From Rhodanobacter sp. 7MK24 (GTDB lineage Bacteria; Pseudomonadota; Gammaproteobacteria; Xanthomonadales; Rhodanobacteraceae): 64,000 nt of DNA. The position numbers and the translations under genes were made by a program. A model generated the notes under the pieces. That model saw nothing but the letters and a program-made list of their open reading frames with translations. It was not told the DNA's origin and did no database searches. Below, in pieces: positions 33,856 through 44,175 of the stretch (position 1 is its first letter; each line of letters starts with the position of its first letter). The DNA lies in assembly GCF_014842995.1 (NCBI RefSeq), contig NZ_JACYXL010000003.1, positions 372,001 through 436,000 on the forward strand, written 5' to 3'.

Positions 33856-34920
33856 CTAGCCGGCGATCACCGTGCCGAGCAGGTGCCCCACACCGTAGGT
33901 GATCGCCGCCGCGGCCACCGTGATGGCGAATTGGCGCGCGATCGAAAACAGCATGCTGCGTCCGGTGAACAGCGAGGTCCCCGTGCCAATCAATGCCAGC
34001 CCCACTGCGGCGGCAGCGGCACTCCCAAGCAACGCGGCATGTCCGCGCAGGAACAGGTACGGCGCCACCGGAAACGCGGCGCCGAACGCGAACAGGCAGA
34101 ACGAGGAGATCGCCGCACTCCAGGCCGAGCCACCCAGTTCGGAGGGATCGACGCCAAGGTCCTCGCGCACAACGGTATCCAGCGCGGCGCGCGGCGTCTC
34201 GGTGAGGTGCTCGGCCAGGTGTTCGGCCTCGGCGTGGCCCAGGCCCTTTTCGCGATAGATGCCGGCGATATGGCTCACACCGTCCTCGGGCGCCACCGCG
34301 AGGCGCTCCGCCCGCTCGGTGATCTGCGCCTGGTAGAACTCGCGCGAGCTGTTCACGCTCAGCCACTCGCCCAGCGCCATCGAGCAGGCGCCGGCGACCA
34401 GCCCGGCCAGGCCGGCCAGCAATACGGCGCGGTCGCTGGCGGAGGCACCGGCCATGCCCATCACCAGGCTGACGTTGGAAACCAGTCCGTCATTGGCGCC
34501 CAGCACAGCGGCGCGCAGCGTGTTGCCGCTCTGCGCCCGGTGGCTGTGGCCGCGCACGGTGCGCAGGTGCGGCGGCAGGAAGTGGTCGCGGTGGCCGCTA
34601 CGGTCCACCGGCGTCGCATCGTGGTCGGCATGTTCCAGCCGCACCACGGTGGGCATCACGAATTCGGTGCCGAAAGCCTGCGCGAACCAGCCCAGCACCC
34701 GTATGCGCAGACCGATGCGTGGCGACGGCACGGCGGCGCCCGATGCGCGCAGGCGCGATTCCCAAAAGGCCGCGTTGACCTGTTCGCCCTCCGCGATGCG
34801 CCGGTACGCACGCGCCAGCCGCGGGTCGGCAGCCAGCCCGGCCAGCCGCGTGTACAAGGCGGCGTTGTCGCGCTCGATGCGCAGATTGATGCGGTAGTGG
34901 CGGATGCGGTGGTCGCTCAT
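33856..34920 (-). CDS. VIT1/CCC1-family metal transporter with N-terminal ferritin-like domain
   Basis: 354 aa. The N-terminal 140 residues form a rubrerythrin/ferritin-like helical domain ([41 protein letters not shown]). The C-terminal part (about 130-354) is a VIT-type membrane domain with [32 protein letters not shown] and three further hydrophobic segments. Such proteins export or sequester iron or manganese, and the fused domain may oxidise or deliver the metal. Three nt separate it from the DUF2165 gene; it lies 50 nt upstream of dapE. Confidence 0.9.
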   Translation of the reverse strand: MSDHRIRHYRINLRIERDNAALYTRLAGLAADPRLARAYRRIAEGEQVNAAFWESRLRASGAAVPSPRIGLRIRVLGWFAQAFGTEFVMPTVVRLEHADHDATPVDRSGHRDHFLPPHLRTVRGHSHRAQSGNTLRAAVLGANDGLVSNVSLVMGMAGASASDRAVLLAGLAGLVAGACSMALGEWLSVNSSREFYQAQITERAERLAVAPEDGVSHIAGIYREKGLGHAEAEHLAEHLTETPRAALDTVVREDLGVDPSELGGSAWSAAISSFCLFAFGAAFPVAPYLFLRGHAALLGSAAAAAVGLALIGTGTSLFTGRSMLFSIARQFAITVAAAAITYGVGHLLGTVIAG

Positions 34921-34923
34921 GCG

Positions 34924-35421
34924 TCAGCCTTCCAGTTCGTCGTCGCGCTGGCCCAGCCACAGCAACATCGCCAGCAGCACGATGGTGAAGCGGAACGCGC
35001 TGGCGATGCCGTTCCACTGGCTGGACATCCACATGCCGAACCACTCGCCGCCGATCGCCACGAAGCCGCCCAGCCACAGCAGCACGCCGGCAGACAGCCC
35101 CAGCACGGCAATGCGCTTGGCGCGCTGGAACGCCGCGGCCGTGCCCCGCCGGGTGCGCCACAGCTGCCACGTGCCCAGCCAGCACAGCAGGGCGGCCGAC
35201 ACCTCGACCGCGATGATCAGCGCATAGGCCGCATGCTGCAGCAGCGGCGAATGGATGGCGCGGTAACGGATGTTTGCGTCGGGGAAGATCGTGTCCATCG
35301 CCAGCACATGTTGTACGAACGGCCAGTTGCTGCCGTAGTCGCTGAGGTTGCCGAAGGCCACCAGCGCGATCCACAGCGCGATCGCCGCCAGCACCGCGAT
35401 CTTGCACAGGCGCAGGAGCAT
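34924..35421 (-). CDS. DUF2165 membrane protein
   Basis: 165 aa with four hydrophobic segments (about 5-25, 63-85, 105-125, 140-158). DUF2165 blocks: FGNLSDYGSNWPFVQHVLAMDT, GEWFGMWMSSQWNG. Function unknown. Spacing of 3 nt to neighbours on both sides indicates co-transcription with yffB and the VIT gene. Confidence 0.88.
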   Translation of the reverse strand: MLLRLCKIAVLAAIALWIALVAFGNLSDYGSNWPFVQHVLAMDTIFPDANIRYRAIHSPLLQHAAYALIIAVEVSAALLCWLGTWQLWRTRRGTAAAFQRAKRIAVLGLSAGVLLWLGGFVAIGGEWFGMWMSSQWNGIASAFRFTIVLLAMLLWLGQRDDELEG

Positions 35422-35424
35422 CCG

Positions 35425-35781
35425 TCAGCGACCGAACAGTTTCTTGAAGCCGTTGTCGCTGAAACCGACGCTGACGCTGCCGTCTTCCTGCAGCACCACC
35501 GGGCGGCGGATCAGTGCCGGATATTCCTTCAGCAGCAGGGTCCACTCGGGATCGGTGCCGGGGTTCTTGCGCTGTGGCAACAGGCTGCGCCAGGTGGTGG
35601 AGGACTTGTTGACCAGCGCCTCCCAGCCGCCGAGCTGCTGAGCCCAGGTCTTCAGTGTGGCCGCCGGTACCGGGTTGGCGCGGTAGTCCACGAACGTGTA
35701 GGGCACCGTAAAGCGGTCCAGCCAGTTGCGCGCCTTGCGGCAGGTATCGCAGGTTGACAGGCCGTAGACGGTCGTGCTCAT
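35425..35781 (-). CDS. yffB: ArsC/Spx-family thioredoxin-fold protein (YffB)
   Basis: 118 aa. Thioredoxin-like fold of the arsenate-reductase family with [11 protein letters not shown] (CxxC near residues 11-14), VDYRANP, and the [10 protein letters not shown] segment. YffB proteins are thiol-dependent reductases without proven arsenate activity; the downstream RRPVVL loop is also conserved. It starts 4 nt inside dapD (ATGA overlap), a gene pair found widely in gammaproteobacteria. Confidence 0.92.
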   Translation of the reverse strand: MSTTVYGLSTCDTCRKARNWLDRFTVPYTFVDYRANPVPAATLKTWAQQLGGWEALVNKSSTTWRSLLPQRKNPGTDPEWTLLLKEYPALIRRPVVLQEDGSVSVGFSDNGFKKLFGR

Positions 35782-36605
35782 TCGCCGCTCCGCAGCAATT
35801 CGTTGATCGAGGTCTTGCCCCGGGTCTTCTCGTCCACCTGCTTCACGATGATCGCGGCGTACAGGCTGTGCGAACCGTCCTTCGCAGGCAGACTGCCGGC
35901 CACCACCACGCTGCCGGCCGGCACGCGGCCGTAGCTGGTTTCGCCGGTGGCGCGGTTGTAGATGCGGGTGGACTGGCCCAGGAACACCCCCATGCCGATC
36001 ACGCTGCCCTTCTCCACCACCACTCCCTCGACCACTTCCGAGCGCGCACCGATGAAACAGTGGTCCTCGATGATGGTGGGACTGGCCTGCAGCGGCTCAA
36101 GCACACCGCCGATCCCGACCCCGCCGGAGAGGTGCACGCCCGCGCCAATCTGCGCGCAGGAACCCACCGTGGCCCAGGTGTCCACCATCGTGCCAGACCC
36201 GACATGGGCGCCGATATTCACGTAGCTGGGCATCAACACCGCGTCCTTCGCGATGTGCGCGCCGCGGCGCACCAGCGCGCCTGGCACCACGCGCGCGCCC
36301 AAACCCTCGAGTTCGGCGTCGCTGCCGTGGGCAAAACGCAGGGGCACCTTGTCGAAAGCGAGCGCCGGGCCTCCGTCGACCACGCGATTGCCGTTGATGC
36401 GGAAGTACAGCAGCACCGCCTTCTTCAGCCACTGGTTGACGTTCCAGCCGCCCTGCCCGTCCGGCTCGGCCACGCGGCGCTCGCCGGATTCGAGCAGGTC
36501 CAGCACCTGTCCCACCGCTGGGCGCAGATGGGTTTCGACCTCGGCCTGGGTCAGCTCGTTGCGGCGCTCGAAGGCGTCGTCGATCAGGGATTCAATGCTC
36601 TGCAT
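35778..36605 (-). CDS. dapD: 2,3,4,5-tetrahydropyridine-2,6-dicarboxylate N-succinyltransferase DapD
   Basis: Transfers succinate from succinyl-CoA in the DAP branch of lysine synthesis. 275 aa: N-terminal helical domain (about 1-95, ending [13 protein letters not shown]), then left-handed beta-helix hexapeptide repeats ([56 protein letters not shown]), and a C-terminal tail. Probable promoter-proximal gene of the minus-strand unit dapD-yffB-DUF2165-VIT-dapE-MBL. The 163-nt gap to the divergent sensor gene holds no further gene. Confidence 0.96.
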   Translation of the reverse strand: MQSIESLIDDAFERRNELTQAEVETHLRPAVGQVLDLLESGERRVAEPDGQGGWNVNQWLKKAVLLYFRINGNRVVDGGPALAFDKVPLRFAHGSDAELEGLGARVVPGALVRRGAHIAKDAVLMPSYVNIGAHVGSGTMVDTWATVGSCAQIGAGVHLSGGVGIGGVLEPLQASPTIIEDHCFIGARSEVVEGVVVEKGSVIGMGVFLGQSTRIYNRATGETSYGRVPAGSVVVAGSLPAKDGSHSLYAAIIVKQVDEKTRGKTSINELLRSGE

Positions 36606-36768
36606 GGCGAATGGACGTCCAAATCGTCGCGGGGGAATGCCCATTGTGCCCGCCCGCACGGCGTAGCGAAACCGGCAGACATCGCCAGCCCACTCAAGAT
36701 TCGTGCCCGGCGGCCGATATGACCTTGCGAGAAGAGCCAGCCAACACGCGGCCTGCCGCGAGGGTGCA

Positions 36769-39700
36769 ATGGATGAAAGGGTCGCCGCCATAGACAAGCA
36801 AATGCAACGCCTCGCCCGCGCGCTGGCGTTGGTTGCGTGTTGCCTGCTGGCCGGCATGGCATGGATCGCACCCGCGCTGTCCGCCACCGCGACGGCAGCC
36901 CACTACGAAGGCGGCCGCCACTACATCCACAGCTTCAGCCCCAAGAGCTACGGCGGCGCCGCGCAGAACTGGGCGCTGGCGCAGGACAAGCAAGGTGCGA
37001 TCTACGTAGGCAACGACGATGGCACCGTGCTGGTCTGGGACGGTGCCCGCTGGCAACACATCCCGGCTCCCAAGCAGGCCACCGTGCGCTCGCTGGCACT
37101 GGGTGCGGATGGTCGCATGTACATGGGCACCGTGGGCGACCTGGGCTATCTGAAGCCGGATGCCACCGGGCAACTGGCCTTCGTTTCCTTGCGGGACAGG
37201 ATTCCGCCGAGCGAACGCAACTTCGCCGACGTCTGGGCCACCCATTCCACGGCCGACGGCATGGTCTTCGTCACGACGACGACGCTGTTCCGCTATCGCA
37301 ACGGCGCAATGCAAACATGGAAGCCGCGAGCCGTCTTCCATACGAGTTTCGTGGTTGACGGCCGGTTCTACGTCCGCGAGACAGGCGTGGGCCTCATGCA
37401 ACTGGACGGCGACAAGCTGGTGCCGGTACCCGGCGGCGAGCGCTTTGCCAACGAGAAAGTCTACGCGCTGCTGGCATGGCGCGGCCCGGGCGCACAGCCG
37501 GGCGACCTTTTGGCAGGCACTCGTACGCAGGGTTGGTTCGTCAGCCATGGCGGCGCATGGCATCCCTGGATTACCGAGGCTGACGACGCGGTCCGGCAAG
37601 GCCAGTTGTATGACGCCATCCGACTGGCCGACGGCCGGCTCGCCGTCGGCACCTTGCGCAGCGGCCTGCTCCTGCTCGACGCACAAGGCCATCTGTTGCG
37701 CACCCTGACCCGCGACAGTGGCCTGACCTCGAATGCGGTGCTGGCGCTGATGCAGGATCGCGAGGGTGGCCTCTGGATTGCCGGCGGCTACGGCATCACC
37801 CGCATCGACATCGGCAGTCCGCTGACCATCTTCGACCGGTCCAGCGGACTGCCGGGCAGCGTACAGGCATTGCATCGCCATGCCGGCACGCTTTACGCAG
37901 GGTCCACCGAAGGCTTGTATCGCCTGGCGAGCGGCACCAACCCCCATTTCGAGGATGTGACGCAGGTGCCAGGAGTCATCTGGGGTTTCGCCGAGATCGG
38001 CGACCAGATGCTGATCGCCAGCGACAGCGGGGTGTTCGCCGTTTCCGGCGGCACGTTCCAACAGCTGCTGGCTCCGCAACAGTCCCAGCTCTCGATCACC
38101 GCGCTTTCCCTGCGGCAATCCACCACCGATCCCTCGCGCGTCTTCGTGGGCCGCACGGACGGCGTCAGCACGCTGAAATACGAGAACAATCATTGGATCG
38201 ACGAGGGCCACATCCCCGGCGTGCGGAACGAAGTGCGCACCATCCGGCAGGACGCAGCGGGCCATGTATGGCTGAGCCTGTGGGGCGGCGGCGCGATTCG
38301 CCTGGGCCTGCCGCCGGACTGGCAGGGGCCCGGCGATCCCAGGACCCTCAAGATCGAGCGCTACGGCAACGAGGCGGGCCTGCCCGCCGAGCAGAACGAT
38401 ATCGTCGTCATCGACGGCACGTTGCACTTCACCACCGCGCACGGCATCTATCGATTCGACGAACGAAGCAATCGCTTCGGACCCGACCCCGCGCTCGCCG
38501 ACCTGTTCCCGGATGGGCCGCCGCAGATCGATGCACTGCATCAGAACAGCAACGGCGAATTGTGGATGTACACCGGCCATGGCGATGGATTGAAAGAGGT
38601 CCGCCATGCCGTGCATACCGCCCGAGGCTGGCGTTGGAAGGCCGCCCCGCTGCAGCCGCTGGCGGGGACCAACATTTCCACGCTATTGGACGACGCCGAC
38701 GGCATTCTGTGGATGGGTGGCGACGCGGGCCTGTTCCGTTACGACTCCACGCGCGTCATACCGCAGGATGCACAGCTGAGCACGTTGCTGCGCCGCGCGA
38801 CCGGTCCGGACAATCACGTACTGTTCGCCGACAACTTCGCGACAGCCGGTTCGCCCGACATACCCTGGGAACAGAACTCGATCCGCTTCGAGTTCGCCCT
38901 GCCCAGCTATACCCTCTCCGACGCCACCCGCTACCAGATCTGGCTGCAGGGGCTTGATCGCGACTGGTCGGCATGGAGCGAAAGCACCTACCGCGACTAC
39001 ACCAATCTCCCCGATGGCCATTACCGCTTCCACGTGCGTGCGCGCAATGTCTATGGCCAGCAGGGCCGCGAGGCCACGTTCGACTTCCGCATCCTGCCGC
39101 CGTGGTACCGCTCTACCTGGGCCTGGCTGTTATGGATCGCTTCGGCCTTGCTGGTGCTGGCCCAGCTCGTGCACTGGCGCTCGACGGCGCTGCGTCGGCG
39201 CAACCGCGCGCTGGCAACGCTGGTCACGCAACGTACCGCCGAGTTGGCGCAGGCCAACGAAGCATTGCAACAGGCCAATGAAGCGCTCGCCCGGCAGGTT
39301 CTCATCGATCCGCTCACCGGCCTGAAGAACCGCCGCTACCTCAGCGAGCACATCGAGCCCGACCTGGCCAGCGCACGCAGATATCACCAGGACGCGCTGA
39401 TGCATGGCCTGCCGCCGATGCACCTGTTGTTCCTGATGGTGGACATCGACCACTTCAAGCGGGTCAACGACACCTGGGGCCACTCCAGCGGCGACCGCGT
39501 GCTGCAGCAGTTCCGCGACATGCTGCTGTCGGCCACCCGTGGCGCCGACACGCCCGTGCGCATGGGTGGCGAGGAATTCCTGATCCTGGCCCGGTCCGCC
39601 CCGCCGGACGCCGGGCCGCAGTTCGCCGAACGCATCCGTGCGGCCGTGGCCGCCGAGCGCTTCGACCTGGGCAACGGCGAGCACGTGCACCTCACCTGCT

Positions 39701-39969
39701 CGATCGGCTTCGCCAACTACCCGTTCTTTGCCGGCGAACCGGAAAAACTCCGCTGGGAACAAGTAGTGAACCTCGCCGACGAGTGCCTGTACGCGGCCAA
39801 GCGGCAAGGCCGCAATGCCTGGGCCGGCGTCCCCCCCGTGGCCACTCCGTCGCCGGCTGGCGACACCGCCGATGCGCTGCGGGAAGCGCTTGCCCGCCTG
39901 CCCGGGCCTGGGCCGCTTCCCATCCTGGCGTCATGGGCTGGTGCGGGACCGCAGGAGGCGATGAAGTGA
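36769..39969 (+). CDS. Large sensor diguanylate cyclase (Reg_prop propeller - Y_Y_Y - TM - GGDEF)
   Basis: 1066 aa. Signal/anchor segment (about 10-42), a periplasmic two-bladed-propeller-type sensor with Reg_prop-like repeats (about 60-690: for example [32 protein letters not shown]), a Y_Y_Y domain (about 700-780), one TM helix (about 783-803), a short coiled coil, and a GGDEF domain (845-1005). The active site is MGGEEF with an RGAD I-site five residues before it. Domain order resembles hybrid two-component carbohydrate sensors with the kinase replaced by GGDEF, so a periplasmic glycan or oligosaccharide signal is plausible. Start at 36769; an ATG at 36802 is an alternative. Followed after 40 nt by a degenerate HD-GYP gene. 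Confidence 0.9.
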   Translation: MDERVAAIDKQMQRLARALALVACCLLAGMAWIAPALSATATAAHYEGGRHYIHSFSPKSYGGAAQNWALAQDKQGAIYVGNDDGTVLVWDGARWQHIPAPKQATVRSLALGADGRMYMGTVGDLGYLKPDATGQLAFVSLRDRIPPSERNFADVWATHSTADGMVFVTTTTLFRYRNGAMQTWKPRAVFHTSFVVDGRFYVRETGVGLMQLDGDKLVPVPGGERFANEKVYALLAWRGPGAQPGDLLAGTRTQGWFVSHGGAWHPWITEADDAVRQGQLYDAIRLADGRLAVGTLRSGLLLLDAQGHLLRTLTRDSGLTSNAVLALMQDREGGLWIAGGYGITRIDIGSPLTIFDRSSGLPGSVQALHRHAGTLYAGSTEGLYRLASGTNPHFEDVTQVPGVIWGFAEIGDQMLIASDSGVFAVSGGTFQQLLAPQQSQLSITALSLRQSTTDPSRVFVGRTDGVSTLKYENNHWIDEGHIPGVRNEVRTIRQDAAGHVWLSLWGGGAIRLGLPPDWQGPGDPRTLKIERYGNEAGLPAEQNDIVVIDGTLHFTTAHGIYRFDERSNRFGPDPALADLFPDGPPQIDALHQNSNGELWMYTGHGDGLKEVRHAVHTARGWRWKAAPLQPLAGTNISTLLDDADGILWMGGDAGLFRYDSTRVIPQDAQLSTLLRRATGPDNHVLFADNFATAGSPDIPWEQNSIRFEFALPSYTLSDATRYQIWLQGLDRDWSAWSESTYRDYTNLPDGHYRFHVRARNVYGQQGREATFDFRILPPWYRSTWAWLLWIASALLVLAQLVHWRSTALRRRNRALATLVTQRTAELAQANEALQQANEALARQVLIDPLTGLKNRRYLSEHIEPDLASARRYHQDALMHGLPPMHLLFLMVDIDHFKRVNDTWGHSSGDRVLQQFRDMLLSATRGADTPVRMGGEEFLILARSAPPDAGPQFAERIRAAVAAERFDLGNGEHVHLTCSIGFANYPFFAGEPEKLRWEQVVNLADECLYAAKRQGRNAWAGVPPVATPSPAGDTADALREALARLPGPGPLPILASWAGAGPQEAMK

Positions 39970-40009
39970 ACAGCCTCTCCACCACCTCAACCGAATCGAA
40001 GGAGGATCC

Positions 40010-41137
40010 GTGCCGCGGCGTCCCATCGACACTAGCGAGCTGATCGTCGGCCGCCCCATGCGCTTCAACGCCTACGATGCGCGGGGCAATCTGCTGCTGT
40101 GCTCAGGCCAGGTCATCGTCAGCGAGGCGTTGCGGGACATGCTGTTGCAACACGGCCTGTTCTACGGCTCCGAAGAGGAATGCCGCGGACCGTTGCCGCT
40201 GGAGTCGCAGGAGCCCCCGCCATCGCCACTGGCACGCGTGCTGGGCGCTCGCCGGAGCCTGCATGCCTTGCTGTCCAACCCGGCGCGTGAGAACTTCTCG
40301 GCCACACTGGCGAACATCGCCACGCAGGTGCGTGCTGCCTGCGAGGCAAACCCCGATGTGGCACTGGCCAGCGCCCTGCTGTGCATCAAAGGGCCTTACA
40401 GCAGCCGCCACGCGGTGAACGTGGCCATCGTCTGCCAGATCACCGGCATCGCACTGGAGCTGGATGCCGACGAATTGGCCTCCACCGTCTGCGCCGCCTT
40501 GACGATGAACATCGGCATGTCCGCCCTGCACGATGCACTCGCCATGCATAAAGGCCCGATCAGTCACGCCCAGCGGGCGGCGGTGCGTGCGCACTGCGAA
40601 CGCGGCGCAACGCGCCTGCGCGAACTGGGCATCGACGATGCGATCTGGCTGGACGCCGTGCGCGACCACCACGAACGCGGCGACGGCAGCGGCTACCCCG
40701 CCGGCAAGCATGGTGCGGAAGTCGGCCGACCCGCCCGCCTGCTGGCCATGGCGGACGTGTACTGCGCGCGCATCGTCGGCCGCGACCACCGCTCGCCACT
40801 GCCACCGAAGCAGGCGTTGCGCTGGTTGTTCCTCAACGAGAACGCCGTGCTGGACGAACAACTGGCCCGGGTGTTCATCAAGACGCTGGGGATCTATCCG
40901 CCCGGCACCGGCGTGCGCCTGCGCAACGGCTCGGCCGGCATCGTGGTCCAGCGCGGCATCGCCGGCCACCAGCCCGTGGTGGCTTCGCTCACCACGCCGG
41001 AGGGCCTGCGCCTGGTTTCGCCGATCCGGCGCAGCGGAGACGTGGAATCGTTTGGCATCGTCGAGGTGGCGGACCTGTGGAACCTGAACCTCGACGTGAA
41101 CATGGAAGCGCTGTGGGGTGCCGACGCAACGGATTGA
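40010..41137 (+). CDS. HD-GYP-related protein with a degenerate HD motif
   Basis: 375 aa from a GTG with an excellent ribosome-binding site (AAGGAGG). The phosphodiesterase-like core lies at about 95-290: HAVNVAIVC, AHCERGATRL, and DHHERGDGSGYPAG, the classic GYP segment (near residue 220). In the expected HDxGK position it reads LTMNIGMSALHD, so the two metal ligands His-Asp are replaced by Met-Asn. Cyclic-di-GMP hydrolysis is therefore doubtful; a binding or scaffold role is more likely. The C-terminal 80 residues are unassigned. Encoded 40 nt after the sensor diguanylate cyclase and so probably its partner. Confidence 0.85.
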   Translation: MPRRPIDTSELIVGRPMRFNAYDARGNLLLCSGQVIVSEALRDMLLQHGLFYGSEEECRGPLPLESQEPPPSPLARVLGARRSLHALLSNPARENFSATLANIATQVRAACEANPDVALASALLCIKGPYSSRHAVNVAIVCQITGIALELDADELASTVCAALTMNIGMSALHDALAMHKGPISHAQRAAVRAHCERGATRLRELGIDDAIWLDAVRDHHERGDGSGYPAGKHGAEVGRPARLLAMADVYCARIVGRDHRSPLPPKQALRWLFLNENAVLDEQLARVFIKTLGIYPPGTGVRLRNGSAGIVVQRGIAGHQPVVASLTTPEGLRLVSPIRRSGDVESFGIVEVADLWNLNLDVNMEALWGADATD

Positions 41138-41199
41138 AGTTTCCCCCGGGGACGCGTTCCTTGTGCGGAAACCCGTCGTCCACAGGAGCCACTGCAAGG

Positions 41200-43833
41200 C
41201 TAGCCCAGCCGCTCCAGCAAGGCCCGCCGCAGTCGCTGTCGCCGCGCTTCGTCCAACGGAGCATCATGGCGATCGGTGAGCTGGAAGAAATCCTCCACGC
41301 GCTCGCCGAAGGTGGCGATGCGGGCGTCGTGCACGCGCGCATCGCAGGCCACCAGCACCTGGGCCACCGCAGCCAGCAGGCCTGGGCGATCGCTGCATAC
41401 CAGCGCCATGCGCGTACGCCCGCTCTCCTGCCGGAAGTCGATGCGCGGCGGCATCTGGAAGTGCTTCAGCTGGCGCGACATGCTGCGCCGCGGTGGCAGG
41501 ATCCGCCCGCCCTGCGCCAGCGCGCGCTGCATGCGCTGGTGCAGTTCTTCCGCACGATCCGCGCTGGCCGGATGTTGGCCATCCGCCTCCAGCAACAGAA
41601 AAGTGTCCATCGCCATGCCGGCGTTCGAACCGAGGATGCGCGCCTCCACCACCGAAAAATGCAGCCGGTCCAGCATCGCGGTGACGCTGGCGAACAGGCC
41701 GTCGCGATCGGGCGTGCAGACGAACAGCTCGGTGCTGCCGCGCACCGAGAGCGGATGCACGGCGACCAGTGGCCACACGCCGCCCGCGCGCACGATGGCC
41801 GCGGTCTGCCAGGCAATCTGCTCGGGGCGATGACGCAGGAAACTGGATGCCGGGAATGCTCCCCACGCCTGCTCGGCAGTCGCCGCGGCGATACCGTCTT
41901 CCTGCAGCAGGATCAGCGCCTGCGCGCGACAGGCGTCGATGCGTGCCGCTGCGTCGTGTCCCGGCCGCGTGTCGCTGCGCAATGCCTGCCGTGCCGCCAC
42001 GTAGAGATCGACCAGCAGGCGATCCTTCCAGCCGTTCCACAGCTTGGGGCTGGTGCCGATGATGTCGGCCACGGTCAGCAGGTAAAGCCGGCCAAGTCGC
42101 TCGCGGTCGCCCACGGCGTCGGTGAACTTGCGCACGACGTCGGGATCGGTGATGTCCTGCCGCTGCGCGGTGGTGCTCATCAGCAGGTGCCAGCGCACCA
42201 GCCATGCCACGCGCTCGCCGTCGGCAGCGGGCAAGCCCAGCCTGGCGCAGAACGCGCGTGCATCGCTCTCACCCAGCACGGAATGGTCGCCGCCTCGCCC
42301 CTTGGCGATATCGTGGAAAAGGCCAGCCAGCAGCATCAGTTCCGGCTGCCCCAGGCTGGACCAGACATCGCAGGCGACAGGGAATTCGCGGCGCGCATCC
42401 GGATCGGCGAAACGCGCCATCTGGCGCAGCACGCGCAGCGTGTGCTCGTCCACGGTATAGACGTGGAACAGGTCGTACTGCATGCGCCCGAACACCTTGC
42501 CGAACGCAGGCAGGATCGCGGCGAGCAGGCCGTGCCGGTTCATCCGCCACAGCGCATCCACCGCTGGCGCGCCGCGCTTGAGCAGGTGCAGGAATGCCGC
42601 CAGCACCGCGGGATCGTCGGCCAGCTTGCCGTCGTGTTGCGCGGTAGCCTGGTGGATGCGCCGCATGGTGTCGGCGGTGAAGCCGATCAGGCCCGGCTCG
42701 TCCAGCCGCGCGATGAAGATTTCCACCAGCGCCGCCGGCCGCTGCGCGAATAACTCTGGATCGCGCGCCGCCAGCCGCGTGCCGTAACGCACGAAATGCT
42801 CGCCCACCGGCTTCGCTTCGCCGGGCGGCTCCAGCAGCTCGACGAAACGTTCGGCGATCTGCACACCCAATCGCTCGACCTGGCTGGCCGCGCGGTAATA
42901 CCCCTGCATGAACTGCTCGACGCCGAGGTTCTTTTCGTGCTCGTCCTCGAAACCCAGCTGCACGGCGAGCGCGCGCTGGTAGTCGAACAGCAGGCGCTCT
43001 TCCGGCCGCGCGGCCTCCTGGTGCAGCGCCCAGCGGTAACGCCGCAGCGTGGTTTCGGCATCGCACAGGCTGGCGCGCTCGGCGGGATCCAGCAGGCCCG
43101 CATCCTGCATTGCCTCGAAACCGCCGGCATGCGCGAGCCGGCGCCCCAGCCAGCGCAGCGAATCCAGCGTGCGCAAGCCGCCGGGGCCGTCCTTGAGATT
43201 GGGTTCAAGATTGCTCGCCGTGTCGCCGTGGCGCGCATGGCGCGCGTCGCGCTCGGCCAGTCGCGCGGCGAGGTAATCGCGCGGCGGCCACAGCGAGGGA
43301 TCGTCCACGATGGCGCGCAGCGCGACTTCCAATGCCGCATCGCCCGCCATCCATTGCGCATCGAGAAGGCTTGTGAACACGCTGGCATCTTCGGCCGCCA
43401 GGGCACGGCACTGTGCCGGCTCGCGCACCGCATGCCCCACTTTCAGACCCACGTCCCACAGCGTGGCGAAGCATTGCTCCAGCGCACGCAGGCGCGCCGG
43501 CTCGGGCTGCGTGACGAGCACCAGCAGATCCACGTCGGAATGGGGAAACAGCAGGCCGCGACCGAATCCGCCGACCGCGAACAGCGCCGCGCCGCTCACT
43601 TCGCCGAGGCAGGCCGTCCACACATGCACGACGATGCGCGCCACCGCCTCGGCACGCCGTCGTGCCAGCATGCTGGCATCGGCACCTTCGCGGAAGACGG
43701 TCGCCAGGTCGCGGTCCACATCACCGAGCAGTTGCCGCAACGCACGCCGCGCGTCCACGGATACGCCGGAACGCGGCACGGCCGGCGGCAGACGCGGTAA
43801 GGGAGGCAAGGGCAACCGAGGCGCAGTCGTCAT
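41200..43833 (-). CDS. glnD: Bifunctional [protein-PII] uridylyltransferase/uridylyl-removing enzyme GlnD
   Basis: Modifies PII (GlnB/GlnK) with UMP under nitrogen limitation and removes it when glutamine is high. 877 aa: nucleotidyltransferase GGFGRGLLFPHSDVDLLVL (near residue 90), central GlnD-UR_UTase region, HD domain LAGLFHDIAKGRGGDHS (near residue 505), and two C-terminal ACT domains, TELFVCTPDRDGLF and RMALVCSDRPGLLAAV, which bind glutamine. Length fits the family. It follows a small membrane ORF by 31 nt, downstream of map. Confidence 0.95.
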   Translation of the reverse strand: MTTAPRLPLPPLPRLPPAVPRSGVSVDARRALRQLLGDVDRDLATVFREGADASMLARRRAEAVARIVVHVWTACLGEVSGAALFAVGGFGRGLLFPHSDVDLLVLVTQPEPARLRALEQCFATLWDVGLKVGHAVREPAQCRALAAEDASVFTSLLDAQWMAGDAALEVALRAIVDDPSLWPPRDYLAARLAERDARHARHGDTASNLEPNLKDGPGGLRTLDSLRWLGRRLAHAGGFEAMQDAGLLDPAERASLCDAETTLRRYRWALHQEAARPEERLLFDYQRALAVQLGFEDEHEKNLGVEQFMQGYYRAASQVERLGVQIAERFVELLEPPGEAKPVGEHFVRYGTRLAARDPELFAQRPAALVEIFIARLDEPGLIGFTADTMRRIHQATAQHDGKLADDPAVLAAFLHLLKRGAPAVDALWRMNRHGLLAAILPAFGKVFGRMQYDLFHVYTVDEHTLRVLRQMARFADPDARREFPVACDVWSSLGQPELMLLAGLFHDIAKGRGGDHSVLGESDARAFCARLGLPAADGERVAWLVRWHLLMSTTAQRQDITDPDVVRKFTDAVGDRERLGRLYLLTVADIIGTSPKLWNGWKDRLLVDLYVAARQALRSDTRPGHDAAARIDACRAQALILLQEDGIAAATAEQAWGAFPASSFLRHRPEQIAWQTAAIVRAGGVWPLVAVHPLSVRGSTELFVCTPDRDGLFASVTAMLDRLHFSVVEARILGSNAGMAMDTFLLLEADGQHPASADRAEELHQRMQRALAQGGRILPPRRSMSRQLKHFQMPPRIDFRQESGRTRMALVCSDRPGLLAAVAQVLVACDARVHDARIATFGERVEDFFQLTDRHDAPLDEARRQRLRRALLERLG

Positions 43834-43864
43834 GGCGCCCAGTACAGCACGGCCTCAGCACCAG

Positions 43865-44146
43865 TCAAACGTTTCCGCGCCGCTGGCGCCATACGATGGC
43901 GGCGCCGGCGATGCCGGTCAGCAGCAGGATTGCCAGCGAATAGCCGGCAGGATTGGTCAATCCGGTCGCATCGGCCGCCCAGATCAGAGCCGCAGCGACC
44001 AGCAACTGCGACGGCATGACGACGCGCAATACGCGATGCGGTTGCGGCACTCCCATGCGACGCAGCAGCAATGCCGCCGACCATGCTGGCAACCAGAGGA
44101 TGCAGAGCGCGATTAATACCAGGGAAGCGAGAAAGACGATGATCAC
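43865..44146 (-). CDS. Small hypothetical membrane protein
   Basis: 93 aa from a GTG at 44146. Three hydrophobic segments (about 3-25, 45-63 and 68-85) are separated by basic residues (RRMGVPQPHR). I do not recognise the family. Spacing to map (29 nt) and glnD (31 nt) suggests a place in the same transcript. The start is uncertain; upstream frame to 44242 overlaps map. Confidence 0.5.
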   Translation of the reverse strand: MIIVFLASLVLIALCILWLPAWSAALLLRRMGVPQPHRVLRVVMPSQLLVAAALIWAADATGLTNPAGYSLAILLLTGIAGAAIVWRQRRGNV

Positions 44147-44175
44147 GCCTGATGCCACCTTGCCGCACCCACGCT

